Below the pieces are notes generated by a model. That model made no database searches. It worked only from the letters and a program-made list of their open reading frames with translations, and was not told where the DNA came from. The position numbers and the translations under genes were made by a program. A DNA stretch of 64,000 nucleotides from Candidatus Obscuribacter sp. (lineage in GTDB: Bacteria > Cyanobacteriota > Vampirovibrionia > Obscuribacterales > Obscuribacteraceae), in NCBI GenBank assembly GCA_016712465.1, contig JADJQZ010000001.1, positions 806,001-870,000 on the forward strand, written 5' to 3'. Positions 1-8,778 of the stretch are shown in pieces (positions within the stretch are counted from its first letter, which is position 1; each line of letters begins with the position of its first letter).

Positions 1-1021
1 GTTTGTTGTGGGAACGGGTCAGCTCCACATTGACTCCAATCAAGCTGTCGGCGATGCGACCATGGAATTCCATGATCTGGCACTTTTCACGCAAGATGCA
101 ATGTTCGATTTCGGCATGGCTCACCCGGGCGCCGTCGCCGATGGAGGTGAAGGGTCCCACATAGCTGTTTTCCAGCACGCAATCCTGACCGATTACAGCC
201 GGTCCGCGCACGGTGCAGTTGACCAGTTTGCTGCCCTTGCCGATTTGCACGCGGCCGGAAACTCTGGAACTGTCGTCCATGTCTCCGTTCATGGAAACTT
301 CAGTCATCTCGTCCAGGACCACGCGGTTGGCTTCCAGCATGTCGTCTTTTTTCCCGGTATCCAGCCACCAGGAAGTAAGAATGTGGCTGTCTACCCGGTT
401 GCCGGTGGAAATCAATTGCTGAATGGCGTCGGTAATTTCCAGTTCGCCACGGCGGCTGGGCTTGATTTGATCGATGGCAACATGAATCTTTGGATTAAAG
501 AGGTAAACCCCAACCAGGGCCAGGTTGCTCTTTGGCTTGGCCGGTTTTTCTTCCAGGCAATTGATGCGTCCGTCCGGATCAAGGAGGGCAACGCCGAAGG
601 AACTGGGATTGGCTACTTCTTTGAGGAGGATGAAGGCATCGGCGCCGCCCTCTTTGAAGCGCTCCACCAGTGGTCCGACGCCGTCTTTGATGAGGTTGTC
701 GCCCAGGTACATGACGAAGGGCGAGTCTTGCAGGAAGGGGCGGGCGGTCTTAACTGCATGAGCCAGACCGAGGGGTTCCGCTTGCAGGATGTAGTCGATT
801 TTGATGCCCCAGCGGCTACCGTCGCCAACGCATTCTTTTACATCGTTGCCGGTTTCGGGGCTGATGATGATGCCTATCTCTTTGATGCCGGCGTCAATCA
901 GGGCTTCTATACCGTAAAACAGGATAGGTTTGTTAGCCACAGGCAGAAGCTGTTTGGCGGCTGTATGGGTGATGGGGCGCATTCTTGTGCCTTTTCCGCC
1001 GCTTAGAATTAAACCTTTCAT
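1..1021 (-). CDS. rmlA: Glucose-1-phosphate thymidylyltransferase-like nucleotidyltransferase (long form), 3' end cut by window
   Basis: Makes an NDP-sugar (typically dTDP-glucose, first step toward dTDP-rhamnose and related deoxysugars) in the cytoplasm. The reverse-strand frame is open from an ATG at 1021 to the window edge, 340 codons; the long family is about 355 residues, so only the last few are missing. The N-terminus reads MKGLILSGGKGTRMRPIT, the classic nucleotide-binding G-G-x-G-T-R-x-x-P loop, and the C-terminal half is rich in the hexapeptide-like turns seen in the long RmlA/StrD subgroup. A good ribosome site (AGGAGA) lies 6 bases before the ATG. The next gene on the same strand, a priming sugar transferase, starts upstream at 1770 and ends 107 bp before this start, so the two are probably co-transcribed. 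A glucose-1-phosphate uridylyltransferase specificity cannot be excluded. Confidence 0.85.
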   Translation of the reverse strand, partial: MKGLILSGGKGTRMRPITHTAAKQLLPVANKPILFYGIEALIDAGIKEIGIIISPETGNDVKECVGDGSRWGIKIDYILQAEPLGLAHAVKTARPFLQDSPFVMYLGDNLIKDGVGPLVERFKEGGADAFILLKEVANPSSFGVALLDPDGRINCLEEKPAKPKSNLALVGVYLFNPKIHVAIDQIKPSRRGELEITDAIQQLISTGNRVDSHILTSWWLDTGKKDDMLEANRVVLDEMTEVSMNGDMDDSSRVSGRVQIGKGSKLVNCTVRGPAVIGQDCVLENSYVGPFTSIGDGARVSHAEIEHCILREKCQIMEFHGRIADSLIGVNVELTRSHNK

Positions 1022-1128
1022 TTTGTCTCTCCTGGGCTTGTCCATTTATCTGTGCGCTATTAGCTGGTTGCTCTAAAGTTGTCTCAAAACTCAAAAATGT
1101 TTAACTTGGGTTTAAGGCTTGATCTGTC

Positions 1129-1770
1129 TCAGTTTGCACCCTTTTTACTGAAGACGGCGCCGAAGGTCAGGAAGATGATGCGCCAATCGAGCCAGTAATT
1201 CCAGTGCTCACAGTACCACTTGTCCGCTTTCACTTTCACATCGTCGGGTAGTTCGTCGCGGCCGTTCACTTGAGCCCAGCCTGTGATGCCGGGTGGGAAA
1301 CGCAGGACACCTTCGCTTTTGCGTTTTTCCGTCAGTTCGACTTGATTATACAGAGCCGGTCTGGGTCCTACTAAACTCATCTGCCCCGCCAGTACGTTGA
1401 AAAGCTGCGGAAGCTCATCCAGACTGGTCTTTCGCAGAAAGCTGCCGACCCTGGTAATGGGGCTTTCCAGCTTCAACATCTGGTCTGTAGGCAGGTCCGG
1501 TGTGCCGATTCGCATTGTGCGGAATTTATAAATTTCAAAGAATTCGCCATCCTGACCGACTCGCCGCTGCTTGAAGATAACGGGACCGTTTGAGTCGAGT
1601 TTGATCAAAACGGCAATGATTGCCAGAAGCGGGGCAAATCCCAGCAGGGCGGAAACCGAGATGAAAATATCGGTCAGTCTCTTGGCAAGCATGGCTTCGA
1701 CTTTACTCTTTTGAGCTTCGTTTCTGAGTCTTGAGGCGTCAGTCGCGTATTTTAGAAGATGGTCGTTCAT
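1129..1770 (-). CDS. Priming sugar-phosphate transferase (bacterial sugar transferase family)
   Basis: Transfers a sugar-1-phosphate from a nucleotide sugar to undecaprenyl phosphate, starting a lipid-linked glycan at the inner membrane. 213 residues, the short single-domain form (PglC/PssY-like core, PF02397) without the N-terminal multi-span domain of WbaP. Visible family motifs are KRLTDI followed by one hydrophobic helix (about residues 30-58), FKQRRVGQDG, YKFRTM, TSLDELPQ, SLVGPRP and PGITGWAQVNGR. It runs on the same strand as the nucleotidyltransferase at 1-1021 and diverges from the GT2 at 1841, leaving 70 bp for back-to-back promoters. Sugar specificity is not readable. Confidence 0.9.
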   Translation of the reverse strand: MNDHLLKYATDASRLRNEAQKSKVEAMLAKRLTDIFISVSALLGFAPLLAIIAVLIKLDSNGPVIFKQRRVGQDGEFFEIYKFRTMRIGTPDLPTDQMLKLESPITRVGSFLRKTSLDELPQLFNVLAGQMSLVGPRPALYNQVELTEKRKSEGVLRFPPGITGWAQVNGRDELPDDVKVKADKWYCEHWNYWLDWRIIFLTFGAVFSKKGAN

Positions 1771-1840
1771 CCTTTCCTGAGCGCCGTTATAAGATTGCCC
1801 TAAATTATTTGGGCACCAGGCAAGCTACACTTTCCGTTCT

Positions 1841-2728
1841 ATGCTTTTATCTGTTGTCATCGTTAGCTGGAATACCAGAGATCTCCTGCGTGCTTGCCTG
1901 GTTTCCCTCAAGGAAGAGATTGCCACAATGCCCAATCCGGCAGATGTGGAAGTCTTTCTGGTGGACAACGCTTCCGCCGATGGTTCGGCGAAAATGGCTC
2001 AGGAGGAACATCCCTGGGTGCATCTGATCGCCAATAGCGACAACAAAGGTTTCGCCAAAGCCAATAATCAGGCCTTTGCCCTGGCCGGCGGTCGCTTCAT
2101 CCTCTTGCTCAACCCTGATACCGAAATCAAGCCCGGTGCGCTTTCTACACTGTTGGCTTTCTTCGATAAGCATCCCCGGGCCGGCATTGTGGCGCCCCAA
2201 TTGCTCAATACCGATGGCACCGTACAGCGCTCCTGTCGCGAGTTTCCGACCTTCGTGGGCATGCTCTACGAATTGATCGGACTTTCACGCTTGTTTCCGG
2301 CCAACAGCAGCTACGGCAAAGAGTTTCGCCGCTACAAGATGCTTGATTGGAATCACGATGATGAAAGGCAGGTAGATCAGCCGGAAGGGGCTTGCCTTCT
2401 GGTTAAGAGAGAAGTACTAGAGAAGGTGGGCACCCTTGATGAAGGCTTTTTTATGCTCTTCGAGGAAGTGGACTGGTGTTTCCGCATCATCAAAGCCGGC
2501 TATGAAATCTGGTTTACTCCAAGGGCTCAGGTGGTGCACCATTACGGTCAATCCATCAAGCAAGTGAAGGTGCCGATGATTCTCTCGTCCCATCGAGGTC
2601 TCTACCGTTTCTGGTACAAGCATTATCGTGGTGAGCGCTGGTGGCTGGACGGTTTCGCCTATATTTCCTTGATGAGTCTGGCTTATTTGCGCATTGCATC
2701 ATATAGATTGCGCAGTCTTTTCTCCTGA
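1841..2728 (+). CDS. Family 2 glycosyltransferase, rhamnosyltransferase-like
   Basis: Predicted inverting GT-A enzyme adding a sugar to a lipid-linked or polysaccharide acceptor. 295 residues. N-terminal LSVVIVSWN strand, VDNASADGS nucleotide-binding stretch, NKGFAKANNQA, and LLNPDTE as the metal-binding D-x-D equivalent; EGFFMLFEEVDWCFR near residue 210 is the typical rhamnosyltransferase-type acceptor/catalytic segment. The C-terminal 40 residues are basic and aromatic and may dip into the membrane. Start ATG 1841 is directly followed by the first beta strand. The upstream gene is divergent; the downstream MBOAT gene is 174 bp away across a structured spacer. Confidence 0.9.
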   Translation: MLLSVVIVSWNTRDLLRACLVSLKEEIATMPNPADVEVFLVDNASADGSAKMAQEEHPWVHLIANSDNKGFAKANNQAFALAGGRFILLLNPDTEIKPGALSTLLAFFDKHPRAGIVAPQLLNTDGTVQRSCREFPTFVGMLYELIGLSRLFPANSSYGKEFRRYKMLDWNHDDERQVDQPEGACLLVKREVLEKVGTLDEGFFMLFEEVDWCFRIIKAGYEIWFTPRAQVVHHYGQSIKQVKVPMILSSHRGLYRFWYKHYRGERWWLDGFAYISLMSLAYLRIASYRLRSLFS

Positions 2729-2738
2729 TAAGAGACGA

Positions 2739-2818
2739 CAAGTCCTATGAAAAAAGATTTAGAGATTGTTTCTCTCATCAGGTCAACTGCTGCTTCTATT
2801 AAACTGGAATAGGACTTG
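2739..2818. repeat. 10-bp inverted repeat enclosing a smaller hairpin, between GT2 and MBOAT genes
   Basis: CAAGTCCTAT at 2739-2748 is matched exactly by ATAGGACTTG at 2809-2818. Inside the 60-base loop, AGAGA (2761-2765) and TCTCT (2771-2775) form a second small stem. There is no T-run after the right arm, so it is not a typical intrinsic terminator. It would sit in the 3' end of the GT2 transcript or the leader of the MBOAT gene. Confidence 0.5.
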
Positions 2819-2902
2819 AAAAGAGGATGAATGATAGAATCGCAGCGTTTCATCTCTTGATAATTTGATAAACACCGGTCCAGTCCAACGCGGGGAAACC
2901 AG

Positions 2903-4363
2903 ATGCTGTTCACCAGCCTTCAGTATTTAGTATTTTTGCCGGTGATAGTACTTCTGTTCTGGGTTCTGCCGCGGGGCTGGCGTTTGCCTATGCTGCTTGT
3001 GGCCAGTTACTACTTTTATGCCAGTTTTATCTGGCAATTCCTGGCTCTCATCCTGCCCATGACCCTCTTCAACTGGCTGTGGGGCAAGCTCTTAGTCAAA
3101 GACCACAGCAACAAGAAGATTCTGGGTGTAGGCATTGCCGTCAACCTTTTTATTCTGGCCGTCTTCAAGTATGCCAACTTCTTTGCCGATTCTCTGGGCG
3201 CCATCTTTCCCCTGGTGGGTGCGGCGAACCCGCATTGGACCTTCAACATAATCTTGCCTCTGGGCATTTCTTTCTTTACTTTCGAGTTCATCCATTACTT
3301 ATTTGAGATTTACCGCGGCAAAAAGCCTATCGATTCTTTTGTTCTCTTTGCTCTCTTTGCTGCCTTCTTCCCCACCCAGATTGCCGGTCCGATCAAGCGC
3401 TATCCTGATTTCGTGGCGCAAATGCAGGCCGACAACAAGCTCAAACTCTCCGACTTCGATGAAGGGGTGCCGCTCATCATCATCGGTCTGGCAAAGAAAT
3501 TGCTTCTGGCCGACAACCTGTCCATCTTTGTGCAAATGGGCATGGACCATCCCGAACTCTACAGCGCTCCCGAACTCTGGCTGTTTGCCTACGCATTTGC
3601 CTTCCAGATCTATTTTGATTTCTCCGGTTATACCGATGTTGGCCGCGGTTCCGCACTTCTATTCGGCTATCACATTCCAATCAATTTCAACATGCCTTAT
3701 ATAGCAGCCAACATGGCTGATTTCTGGCACCGCTGGCACGTATCACTTTCCACCTGGCTGCGTGACTATCTCTTCATTCCTCTGGGCGGCTCTCGCGGTG
3801 GGCGTTGGCTCACCAATCGTAATCTGTTTCTGACCATGGCTCTGGGCGGACTCTGGCACGGCGCTTCCTGGAATTTTGTTATTTGGGGCGTTTTTCACGG
3901 ACTGGCTTTGATTGTTCACCGGGAATTCGTGCAGTGGCGCAGTACCGCCAGCGGTGTCAGGGAGATCTTCGAGAATAAGTTCTTCACTCCCTTCTGGTCC
4001 TATTTTTCTATCTTTCTTACTTTTCATGCCGTCTGTATCGGCTGGGTTTTCTTCCGCATTCAGGACATCAATGCTGCCTTCCTGATGGTGAAGCGCATGC
4101 TTCTTATGCGCCCTTTCTTCAGCATGGCCGCGCCGGAGCACTTCCTGGTTCTCAGACCGGAAATGCCGGTGGTGGTGCCGGTGGTAATGGTCATGGTGGC
4201 TTTGCTTTTGTTGACTAATTTGCCGGTCAGCATGCTCAATGAAAAGCGTTTCTTTCAGCGGACACCGGCTCTTGTGCAGGCGGTCTTCTGCACGGTCTTG
4301 ATTGTGGCTATGATTACCTTTCAGCCTGACAACTCGGCTCCCTTCATTTACTTCCAGTTTTAA
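2903..4363 (+). CDS. MBOAT family membrane O-acyltransferase (AlgI/DltB-like)
   Basis: Multi-span inner-membrane enzyme expected to move an acyl (usually acetyl) group across the membrane for O-acylation of an extracellular polysaccharide. 486 residues with about 10 hydrophobic helices. Family signatures are DFSGYTDVGRG (near residue 245), the WHRWHVSLSTWLRDYLFIPLGG stretch (about 275-295) and the catalytic-His segment GGLWHGASWNFVIWG (about 315-330). No AlgJ/AlgX-like SGNH partner is adjacent; the next gene is a DUF2167 protein. It probably modifies the glycan assembled by the neighbouring transferases, which is inference from context. Confidence 0.92.
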   Translation: MLFTSLQYLVFLPVIVLLFWVLPRGWRLPMLLVASYYFYASFIWQFLALILPMTLFNWLWGKLLVKDHSNKKILGVGIAVNLFILAVFKYANFFADSLGAIFPLVGAANPHWTFNIILPLGISFFTFEFIHYLFEIYRGKKPIDSFVLFALFAAFFPTQIAGPIKRYPDFVAQMQADNKLKLSDFDEGVPLIIIGLAKKLLLADNLSIFVQMGMDHPELYSAPELWLFAYAFAFQIYFDFSGYTDVGRGSALLFGYHIPINFNMPYIAANMADFWHRWHVSLSTWLRDYLFIPLGGSRGGRWLTNRNLFLTMALGGLWHGASWNFVIWGVFHGLALIVHREFVQWRSTASGVREIFENKFFTPFWSYFSIFLTFHAVCIGWVFFRIQDINAAFLMVKRMLLMRPFFSMAAPEHFLVLRPEMPVVVPVVMVMVALLLLTNLPVSMLNEKRFFQRTPALVQAVFCTVLIVAMITFQPDNSAPFIYFQF

Positions 4364-4382
4364 GTAAAATAGCCTTACTTAA
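4360..4382. repeat. AT-rich hairpin over the MBOAT stop codon
   Basis: TTAAGTAA (4360-4367) and TTACTTAA (4375-4382) are perfect 8-base inverted arms with a 7-base loop; the left arm contains the MBOAT stop codon. The stem is weak, all A/T but for one G-C pair, and no T-run follows, so it is at most a weak processing or pausing signal before the DUF2167 gene. Confidence 0.35.
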
Positions 4383-4396
4383 CCTGGAGTTGCCTA

Positions 4397-5380
4397 ATGA
4401 CCGCCTATAAATTCCTCACGGCATCACTGTTCCTGGTATCACTTAGCTATTCTTTTCCGCTGGTTTCTCCGCTCCCTGACCTTACAGTTGCCCCAGCCCT
4501 GGCTCAGACTGCCGCAAAAGGCGAGGACAAAAAGGAGGCAGCGTCTAAACCCAGTGATAATCCTGACTTCAAGGTGGGACCTGCCAGGCTCAGTCTTGGC
4601 GATAAGCTGGCTGAAATTGATTTGCCGCAAGATTTCGGGCTGGTCAGTAAGTCTAAAACCGAAGAATTTTGCAAGGCCGAGGGGAACTCCACCGAGGGCG
4701 TCCTGGGCATGATCGTGCCTAAGTTTGCCAAGGAGGAGAAGGCGCCGCCTTACTTTGTCATGTGCCGCTTCGAAGACATCGGTTATGTCAAAGATGATGA
4801 TGCCGGTAAGTTAGATGCCGCCGAACTGCTGAAAGCCTTTAAAGAGGGCAATAAGGAAGCCAACGAAGACAGAAAACGCGAGGGCATCACACCTTTCTAT
4901 GTCGGTGATTGGTCGGAGTTGCCGCACTACGACAAAGCCAAGCATCAAGTTGTCTGGGGTATTGAGGTAAAGGACGAAGATGCTGCTAATGCGCCGGTCT
5001 CGGCCGTCAATTACAACACTCGTATTCTTGGCAGACGCGGCGTACTTTCCATGAACCTTGTCAGTGATCCGGCTACGCTGGAAAAGAATAAGAAGGAAGT
5101 AGCCAAGCTCCTGGACCGCACTACCTTTGTGAAAGGGGCCTCTTACGCCGACTATCAGCCTGGAAAAGACAAAGATTCCGGTCTCGGCATCACCGGTCTA
5201 ATCCTGGGCGGCGGTGCCCTGGCGGCAGCGGCGAAATTCGGCGTGCTGGGCGGTCTCTGGAAGTGGGCTATCGGCTTACTGCTGGTAGGCAAGAAGTTCA
5301 TCATTCTAATTGTTGTAGGTATTGGTGCCTTGATTGCCAAGATTTTCAAGAAGAAGGACGGCGGCGCCTCCGGAAGCTAG
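4397..5380 (+). CDS. DUF2167 family exported, membrane-anchored protein
   Basis: 327 residues. N-terminal signal sequence (hydrophobic residues about 7-37, ending near ALAQ), a 220-residue extracytoplasmic domain, then glycine/alanine-rich and hydrophobic C-terminal segments (about 255-317) and a lysine-rich cytoplasmic tail (KIFKKK). The phrases GYVKDDDA, YVGDWSELPHYD, VNYNTRILGRRGVLSMNLV match the DUF2167 pattern as I remember it. The biochemical role of the family is unknown. It starts 33 bp after the MBOAT gene, likely in the same transcript; start chosen at ATG 4397, preceded by CCTGGAGTT. Confidence 0.75.
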   Translation: MTAYKFLTASLFLVSLSYSFPLVSPLPDLTVAPALAQTAAKGEDKKEAASKPSDNPDFKVGPARLSLGDKLAEIDLPQDFGLVSKSKTEEFCKAEGNSTEGVLGMIVPKFAKEEKAPPYFVMCRFEDIGYVKDDDAGKLDAAELLKAFKEGNKEANEDRKREGITPFYVGDWSELPHYDKAKHQVVWGIEVKDEDAANAPVSAVNYNTRILGRRGVLSMNLVSDPATLEKNKKEVAKLLDRTTFVKGASYADYQPGKDKDSGLGITGLILGGGALAAAAKFGVLGGLWKWAIGLLLVGKKFIILIVVGIGALIAKIFKKKDGGASGS

Positions 5381-5521
5381 GTTCCGGTTTTGGCCGCGAT
5401 GGAGCAAAGAAAAATGGAGAAAAATCTTTGGTCTTGCCAGAGCTCAAGGTAGGTTTTGGTTTTGAGCGCTATCTATCAAAGAAAAATGGAGAAATATCTT
5501 TGGTCCTGCCAGGGCTCAATT
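5378..5521. repeat. Two tandem copies of a 72-bp unit downstream of the DUF2167 gene
   Basis: Unit 1 (5378-5449) begins inside the DUF2167 stop codon; unit 2 (5450-5521) repeats it with about 80% identity, and a third degenerate start follows at 5522. Each unit carries the same core, CAAAGAAAAATGGAGAAA, then TCTTTGGTC and TGCCAG. CAAAGA and TCTTTG can form a 6-bp stem in each copy. The period is a multiple of three, so one frame stays open across both units, but no start or ribosome site supports a gene. Confidence 0.8.
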
Positions 5522-5611
5522 TAGAGGGGTTTGTTTAAATCTAGGCTTTTATTTTGAACTTTCCACCATGTTCCGACGTTATTAAGGACATAGGGCTTTG
5601 GGAGAGTGCTT

Positions 5612-5902
5612 ATGTTCATGCAAGGCGGTCTGGAATCTAGTAATACTCTGAGTTTCGCTTCGCTGCCAATCGATGAAGTGCTGGCTTTGCAGAACTCGCT
5701 TCTGGCTGCAGCCGTCGAAAATGGGAGCGGGTATCAATGCTCGCTCGAGTGGGCCTTCTTTATAGCCGGTCTTTGCTTCACGGCAGTTTTCGTGGTCAGT
5801 CTCCTCTATGTCTTTGTAGTTGATACTGTCAGCGAAGCGAGTGAGCTTGACAGGCGCATTCAAGCCCTGTCTGCCCATCAGGAGGGGGCGCGGCAGGATT
5901 AG
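5612..5902 (+). CDS. Small single-span membrane protein, function unknown
   Basis: 96 residues starting at ATG 5612, with GGAGAG 5 bases upstream deciding against the GTG at 5606. An N-terminal 45-residue polar/amphipathic part is followed by one strong transmembrane helix (WAFFIAGLCFTAVFVVSLLY region, about residues 47-70) and a short acidic then mixed-charge tail. I do not recognise a family. It sits between the tandem repeat and the convergent YfhO-like gene. The helix and the ribosome site argue that it is real. Confidence 0.55.
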   Translation: MFMQGGLESSNTLSFASLPIDEVLALQNSLLAAAVENGSGYQCSLEWAFFIAGLCFTAVFVVSLLYVFVVDTVSEASELDRRIQALSAHQEGARQD

Positions 5903-5946
5903 TGAGCTAAAAACTGGGGCTGATTTTACGAAATCCAGAGCTGCAT

Positions 5947-8778
5947 TTATTGCGCTTGCTCCGTCCGGGGGCTGCCGCCTGCCAGGCTGCGGCGTCTGCA
6001 GAAAAGTACCAGACCGGAAAGCAGAGCGGTAGCGAGAGCTAGAAGTCCGTATTTGAAGCTGTCCGGTTCATAAGAAAAAACCAGCTCATGGACTCCGTCC
6101 GGACATGCTACGGCCCGCATCAGGTAATTGGCTTTCCTGATTGCTACTGGTTTGCCGTCCAGTCGGGCTGTCCATCCGGGATAGTAGATGTCGTTCAGAA
6201 CCACGAAGCCGGCTCTATCGGTCTCTACCTTAAGCTTGATTTGGTTGGCAGTCTCGGCTGCTATCTGAACTGGCTTTGATATCGCCGGTGATACCGGTGT
6301 CGGCTCCGTCTCTTTCTCTTCTCTTTCTAGAATTACACATGGAAGATCCTTCTTAGCGGACTCTTTCAGGCTGCTAAGGGCCGCTTCTTCCGAATTTACG
6401 AACTTGAGGTTTGTAGAAAAATAGGCTCTGGGAAAGGCTCCGGCGTTGCTGTAAATTCTAATTCTCTCCGCACTTTCAGCAACTAATTGCCAGTCCTTCG
6501 CCGTAGTGTCCAGCGCTGTTGGCGACTTAACCAGGCTTACCACGGTCAGGATCTGCCCGGCGCTATTCTTGCTTGCCTTTCTTTCTGGCACCGGCAGAAA
6601 CTGCCCGGCTCTGGTATCGAAGAGTTGCAGGGCCAGCTTTACCTGGCTGCCGACTTTCAGGTCGCGGGGGAGGGGGAAGCCCACAAACTGCGGTAGCTTT
6701 TCTTTCTCGGCGGCACCGGCCATTGCACTGGCTTCTTGCTGATCGGAAAACCACAAGGTATCGTCCTTATCGCTAAGGAGTACGTAGACCAGGGCGAGAT
6801 TCTCGAGCGTGGATTTTGTTCCGCCTACCAGCCTGACGGGCAGGTAAACTGCGCGGTTATCCAGATCAAGTTGGGCTTTCCCCAACTCCAGCGACAGTCC
6901 GGATTTTGCCGTCAGTGGTAGTCTGACAGCCGCTTCCTGGGGCTTTGTTTCGCTCATAGCGCGGCTCTGATCGGACAGGGAACGCACCGGTGTCAGTGAG
7001 GCCACGGCATTGACCGAACCTGCTCCCAGCAGGGCGCTTAATGGCGCTTCGAACTCCTGGCTGAAGACGTCCACCCTGGCTCCGCTCTCTTGCATGAAAG
7101 TAAGGTAGCGTTTGGGGAAGAGTGGGTTGTGGCTGCGCAGGTCCTTCAGTTCGTAGACGACATTGCTGTTTGGTCTCAATAAGTGTCCGCCGGAGGCCAC
7201 CATTCTGCCCTTTGTGTCCGTGACTTCTTTGAGCTTTTGCACCGCGCTATTGCTTTCGTATTCAAACTGGGGACGAACAGGCATCGAACTTTTGCCGATA
7301 GCGGCCAGGCAGAGATAGGAAGCTGTGGCGGTGAGAACCAGGAATCCGGCTGTTTTATTGCTGGGGTGCAGGCGATGCCGGATGAAACCCAGCAAGAAGA
7401 CCGCTGCTACCAGGCTGTATCTGAGCACGTCGTGCCGGTTGAAGGCAAAGGAGGCGATGCAGAGGTCGAAATTGGCACAGGCCAGCGAGAAGCCGGTGCG
7501 CTTGATGAGGGGGAAGAGCAACAAGAGAAGTACTGCCACTGCCGCCGGTGCAATTTGTGCCTTGCTGCCTGAGCGCTTCAGGGCTTCATCCAGACCGAAT
7601 GCGCCCAGGATACTGAAGCAAACAAGAGCCGCCGGTAGGGCATAAGTTACCACCAGAAATGAAAATGGAGGGTGCTGTAAAAGACTGTCCAGAGGCGGCA
7701 TCTTGACCATGATTGCCAGGGAGACCGCTGCCACGAGAGAGAAAGCGAGCATGACCGGTCTGCCGGCTGCAGTTTTGCCCGCGGCCCAGGCAAGCAAGAT
7801 AAAGGGCAGAATGAGGGGACCCAGGCTGGGGCTGGCACCACCGTAGCCCGGCGAAAGACCGTTGAAGAGGAGGGTTTGCCAGGGAATGTAAGCCGGTGCT
7901 CCGGAACCGAATTTGTAGCACTGGGAATTTTTCAGGAATTCCAGAAAGGGCAAGAGCATTGGGCTTGCTAGAAGCATGGTAAAGAGACCGCAAATCACAA
8001 GCAGCAGGAAATTCCTCCCGACTGTCGCCATGGTCTTAGCACTGCCCTCTCTAGCGGAGGACAATGCGGTTTTGACAAGCATCGTGAAGGATGCGAGGCT
8101 GATGGCAAAGAAAGACATTTCCACATGGGCGGAAAAGATAACGAAAGCTAGACCAAGAGCTGAAAGCCAAGAGTCCCAGAGCTTTGTCTTGAGGGGGCGT
8201 TCTTGAGCGTCGCTCAATCGCAGTACCATCCAGAAGGCCAGGGGAACAACGCAGAAGCCGTTGCCCAGAAGCTCCAGATAATATAGATGATAGGGGCAGA
8301 GCGCTGCCGTCATCATGGCGAAGATGCAAGAAGGCAGGGAGAGTTTTAAGTTCCTGGCTAGAAAAAAGGTGAACAGGCCCAGAAGAAATACTTCCATCGG
8401 CAATATGTAGTTGAAGGTGGCAAGCGATGGTGCCAGGATGAGCGGAATGTGCAGGGGCGAGAAAGCGAGAGTCTGTGGATCGGCTGCCAGAGGCGCTCCT
8501 AGCCCGGTGTAGGGATTCCAGAGCGGCACCTGACCCTCCCTCCAGAGTTTGGCTTTGAGTAAGTAGGAAGGCAGCATTAAGTAGACCAGGGATGGGTCCA
8601 TGGCCATGCTCTTGCCGGTGCTCTGGCTCTGGAAGGCGGAGTCCCATTCGGCCAGCATATGGGCCTTGGACAGACTACCATGGCCGCTCAGAGGGCCGGA
8701 GAAGTAGGCTACTATGAACAGAAAGAACAGCACTACCGGTAGTAGCACCGTCAGGGCTCTGTTCGTGGATGCTCTCAT
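5947..8778 (-). CDS. Large YfhO-like polytopic membrane protein
   Basis: About 943 residues. The N-terminal 500 residues hold some 12-14 membrane helices with GT-C-like early-loop features (WDSAFQSQ, VPLWNPYTGLGAPLAAD), followed by an extracytoplasmic region, a domain ending in YYPGWTARLDGKPVAIRKAN, and a last membrane helix near the C-terminus. The PGW-x-A-x-x-DG-x-x-x-x-I motif and architecture are typical of the YfhO family (PF09586), several members of which are implicated in glycosylating surface polymers. Start placed at ATG 8778 because it overlaps the upstream stop in an ATGA; a TTG at 8796 is the only earlier option. Last gene of a three-gene minus-strand operon. Confidence 0.8.
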   Translation of the reverse strand: MRASTNRALTVLLPVVLFFLFIVAYFSGPLSGHGSLSKAHMLAEWDSAFQSQSTGKSMAMDPSLVYLMLPSYLLKAKLWREGQVPLWNPYTGLGAPLAADPQTLAFSPLHIPLILAPSLATFNYILPMEVFLLGLFTFFLARNLKLSLPSCIFAMMTAALCPYHLYYLELLGNGFCVVPLAFWMVLRLSDAQERPLKTKLWDSWLSALGLAFVIFSAHVEMSFFAISLASFTMLVKTALSSAREGSAKTMATVGRNFLLLVICGLFTMLLASPMLLPFLEFLKNSQCYKFGSGAPAYIPWQTLLFNGLSPGYGGASPSLGPLILPFILLAWAAGKTAAGRPVMLAFSLVAAVSLAIMVKMPPLDSLLQHPPFSFLVVTYALPAALVCFSILGAFGLDEALKRSGSKAQIAPAAVAVLLLLLFPLIKRTGFSLACANFDLCIASFAFNRHDVLRYSLVAAVFLLGFIRHRLHPSNKTAGFLVLTATASYLCLAAIGKSSMPVRPQFEYESNSAVQKLKEVTDTKGRMVASGGHLLRPNSNVVYELKDLRSHNPLFPKRYLTFMQESGARVDVFSQEFEAPLSALLGAGSVNAVASLTPVRSLSDQSRAMSETKPQEAAVRLPLTAKSGLSLELGKAQLDLDNRAVYLPVRLVGGTKSTLENLALVYVLLSDKDDTLWFSDQQEASAMAGAAEKEKLPQFVGFPLPRDLKVGSQVKLALQLFDTRAGQFLPVPERKASKNSAGQILTVVSLVKSPTALDTTAKDWQLVAESAERIRIYSNAGAFPRAYFSTNLKFVNSEEAALSSLKESAKKDLPCVILEREEKETEPTPVSPAISKPVQIAAETANQIKLKVETDRAGFVVLNDIYYPGWTARLDGKPVAIRKANYLMRAVACPDGVHELVFSYEPDSFKYGLLALATALLSGLVLFCRRRSLAGGSPRTEQAQ

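Noticed and set aside
8..1006. Long plus-strand open frame (332 codons)
   Set aside because: It is the antisense of a clear nucleotidyltransferase with family motifs on the minus strand; the plus-strand product has no recognisable motif or ribosome site.
5263..5538. Frame running through the 72-bp tandem units
   Set aside because: It overlaps the DUF2167 gene end in another frame and only stays open because the unit length is a multiple of three.
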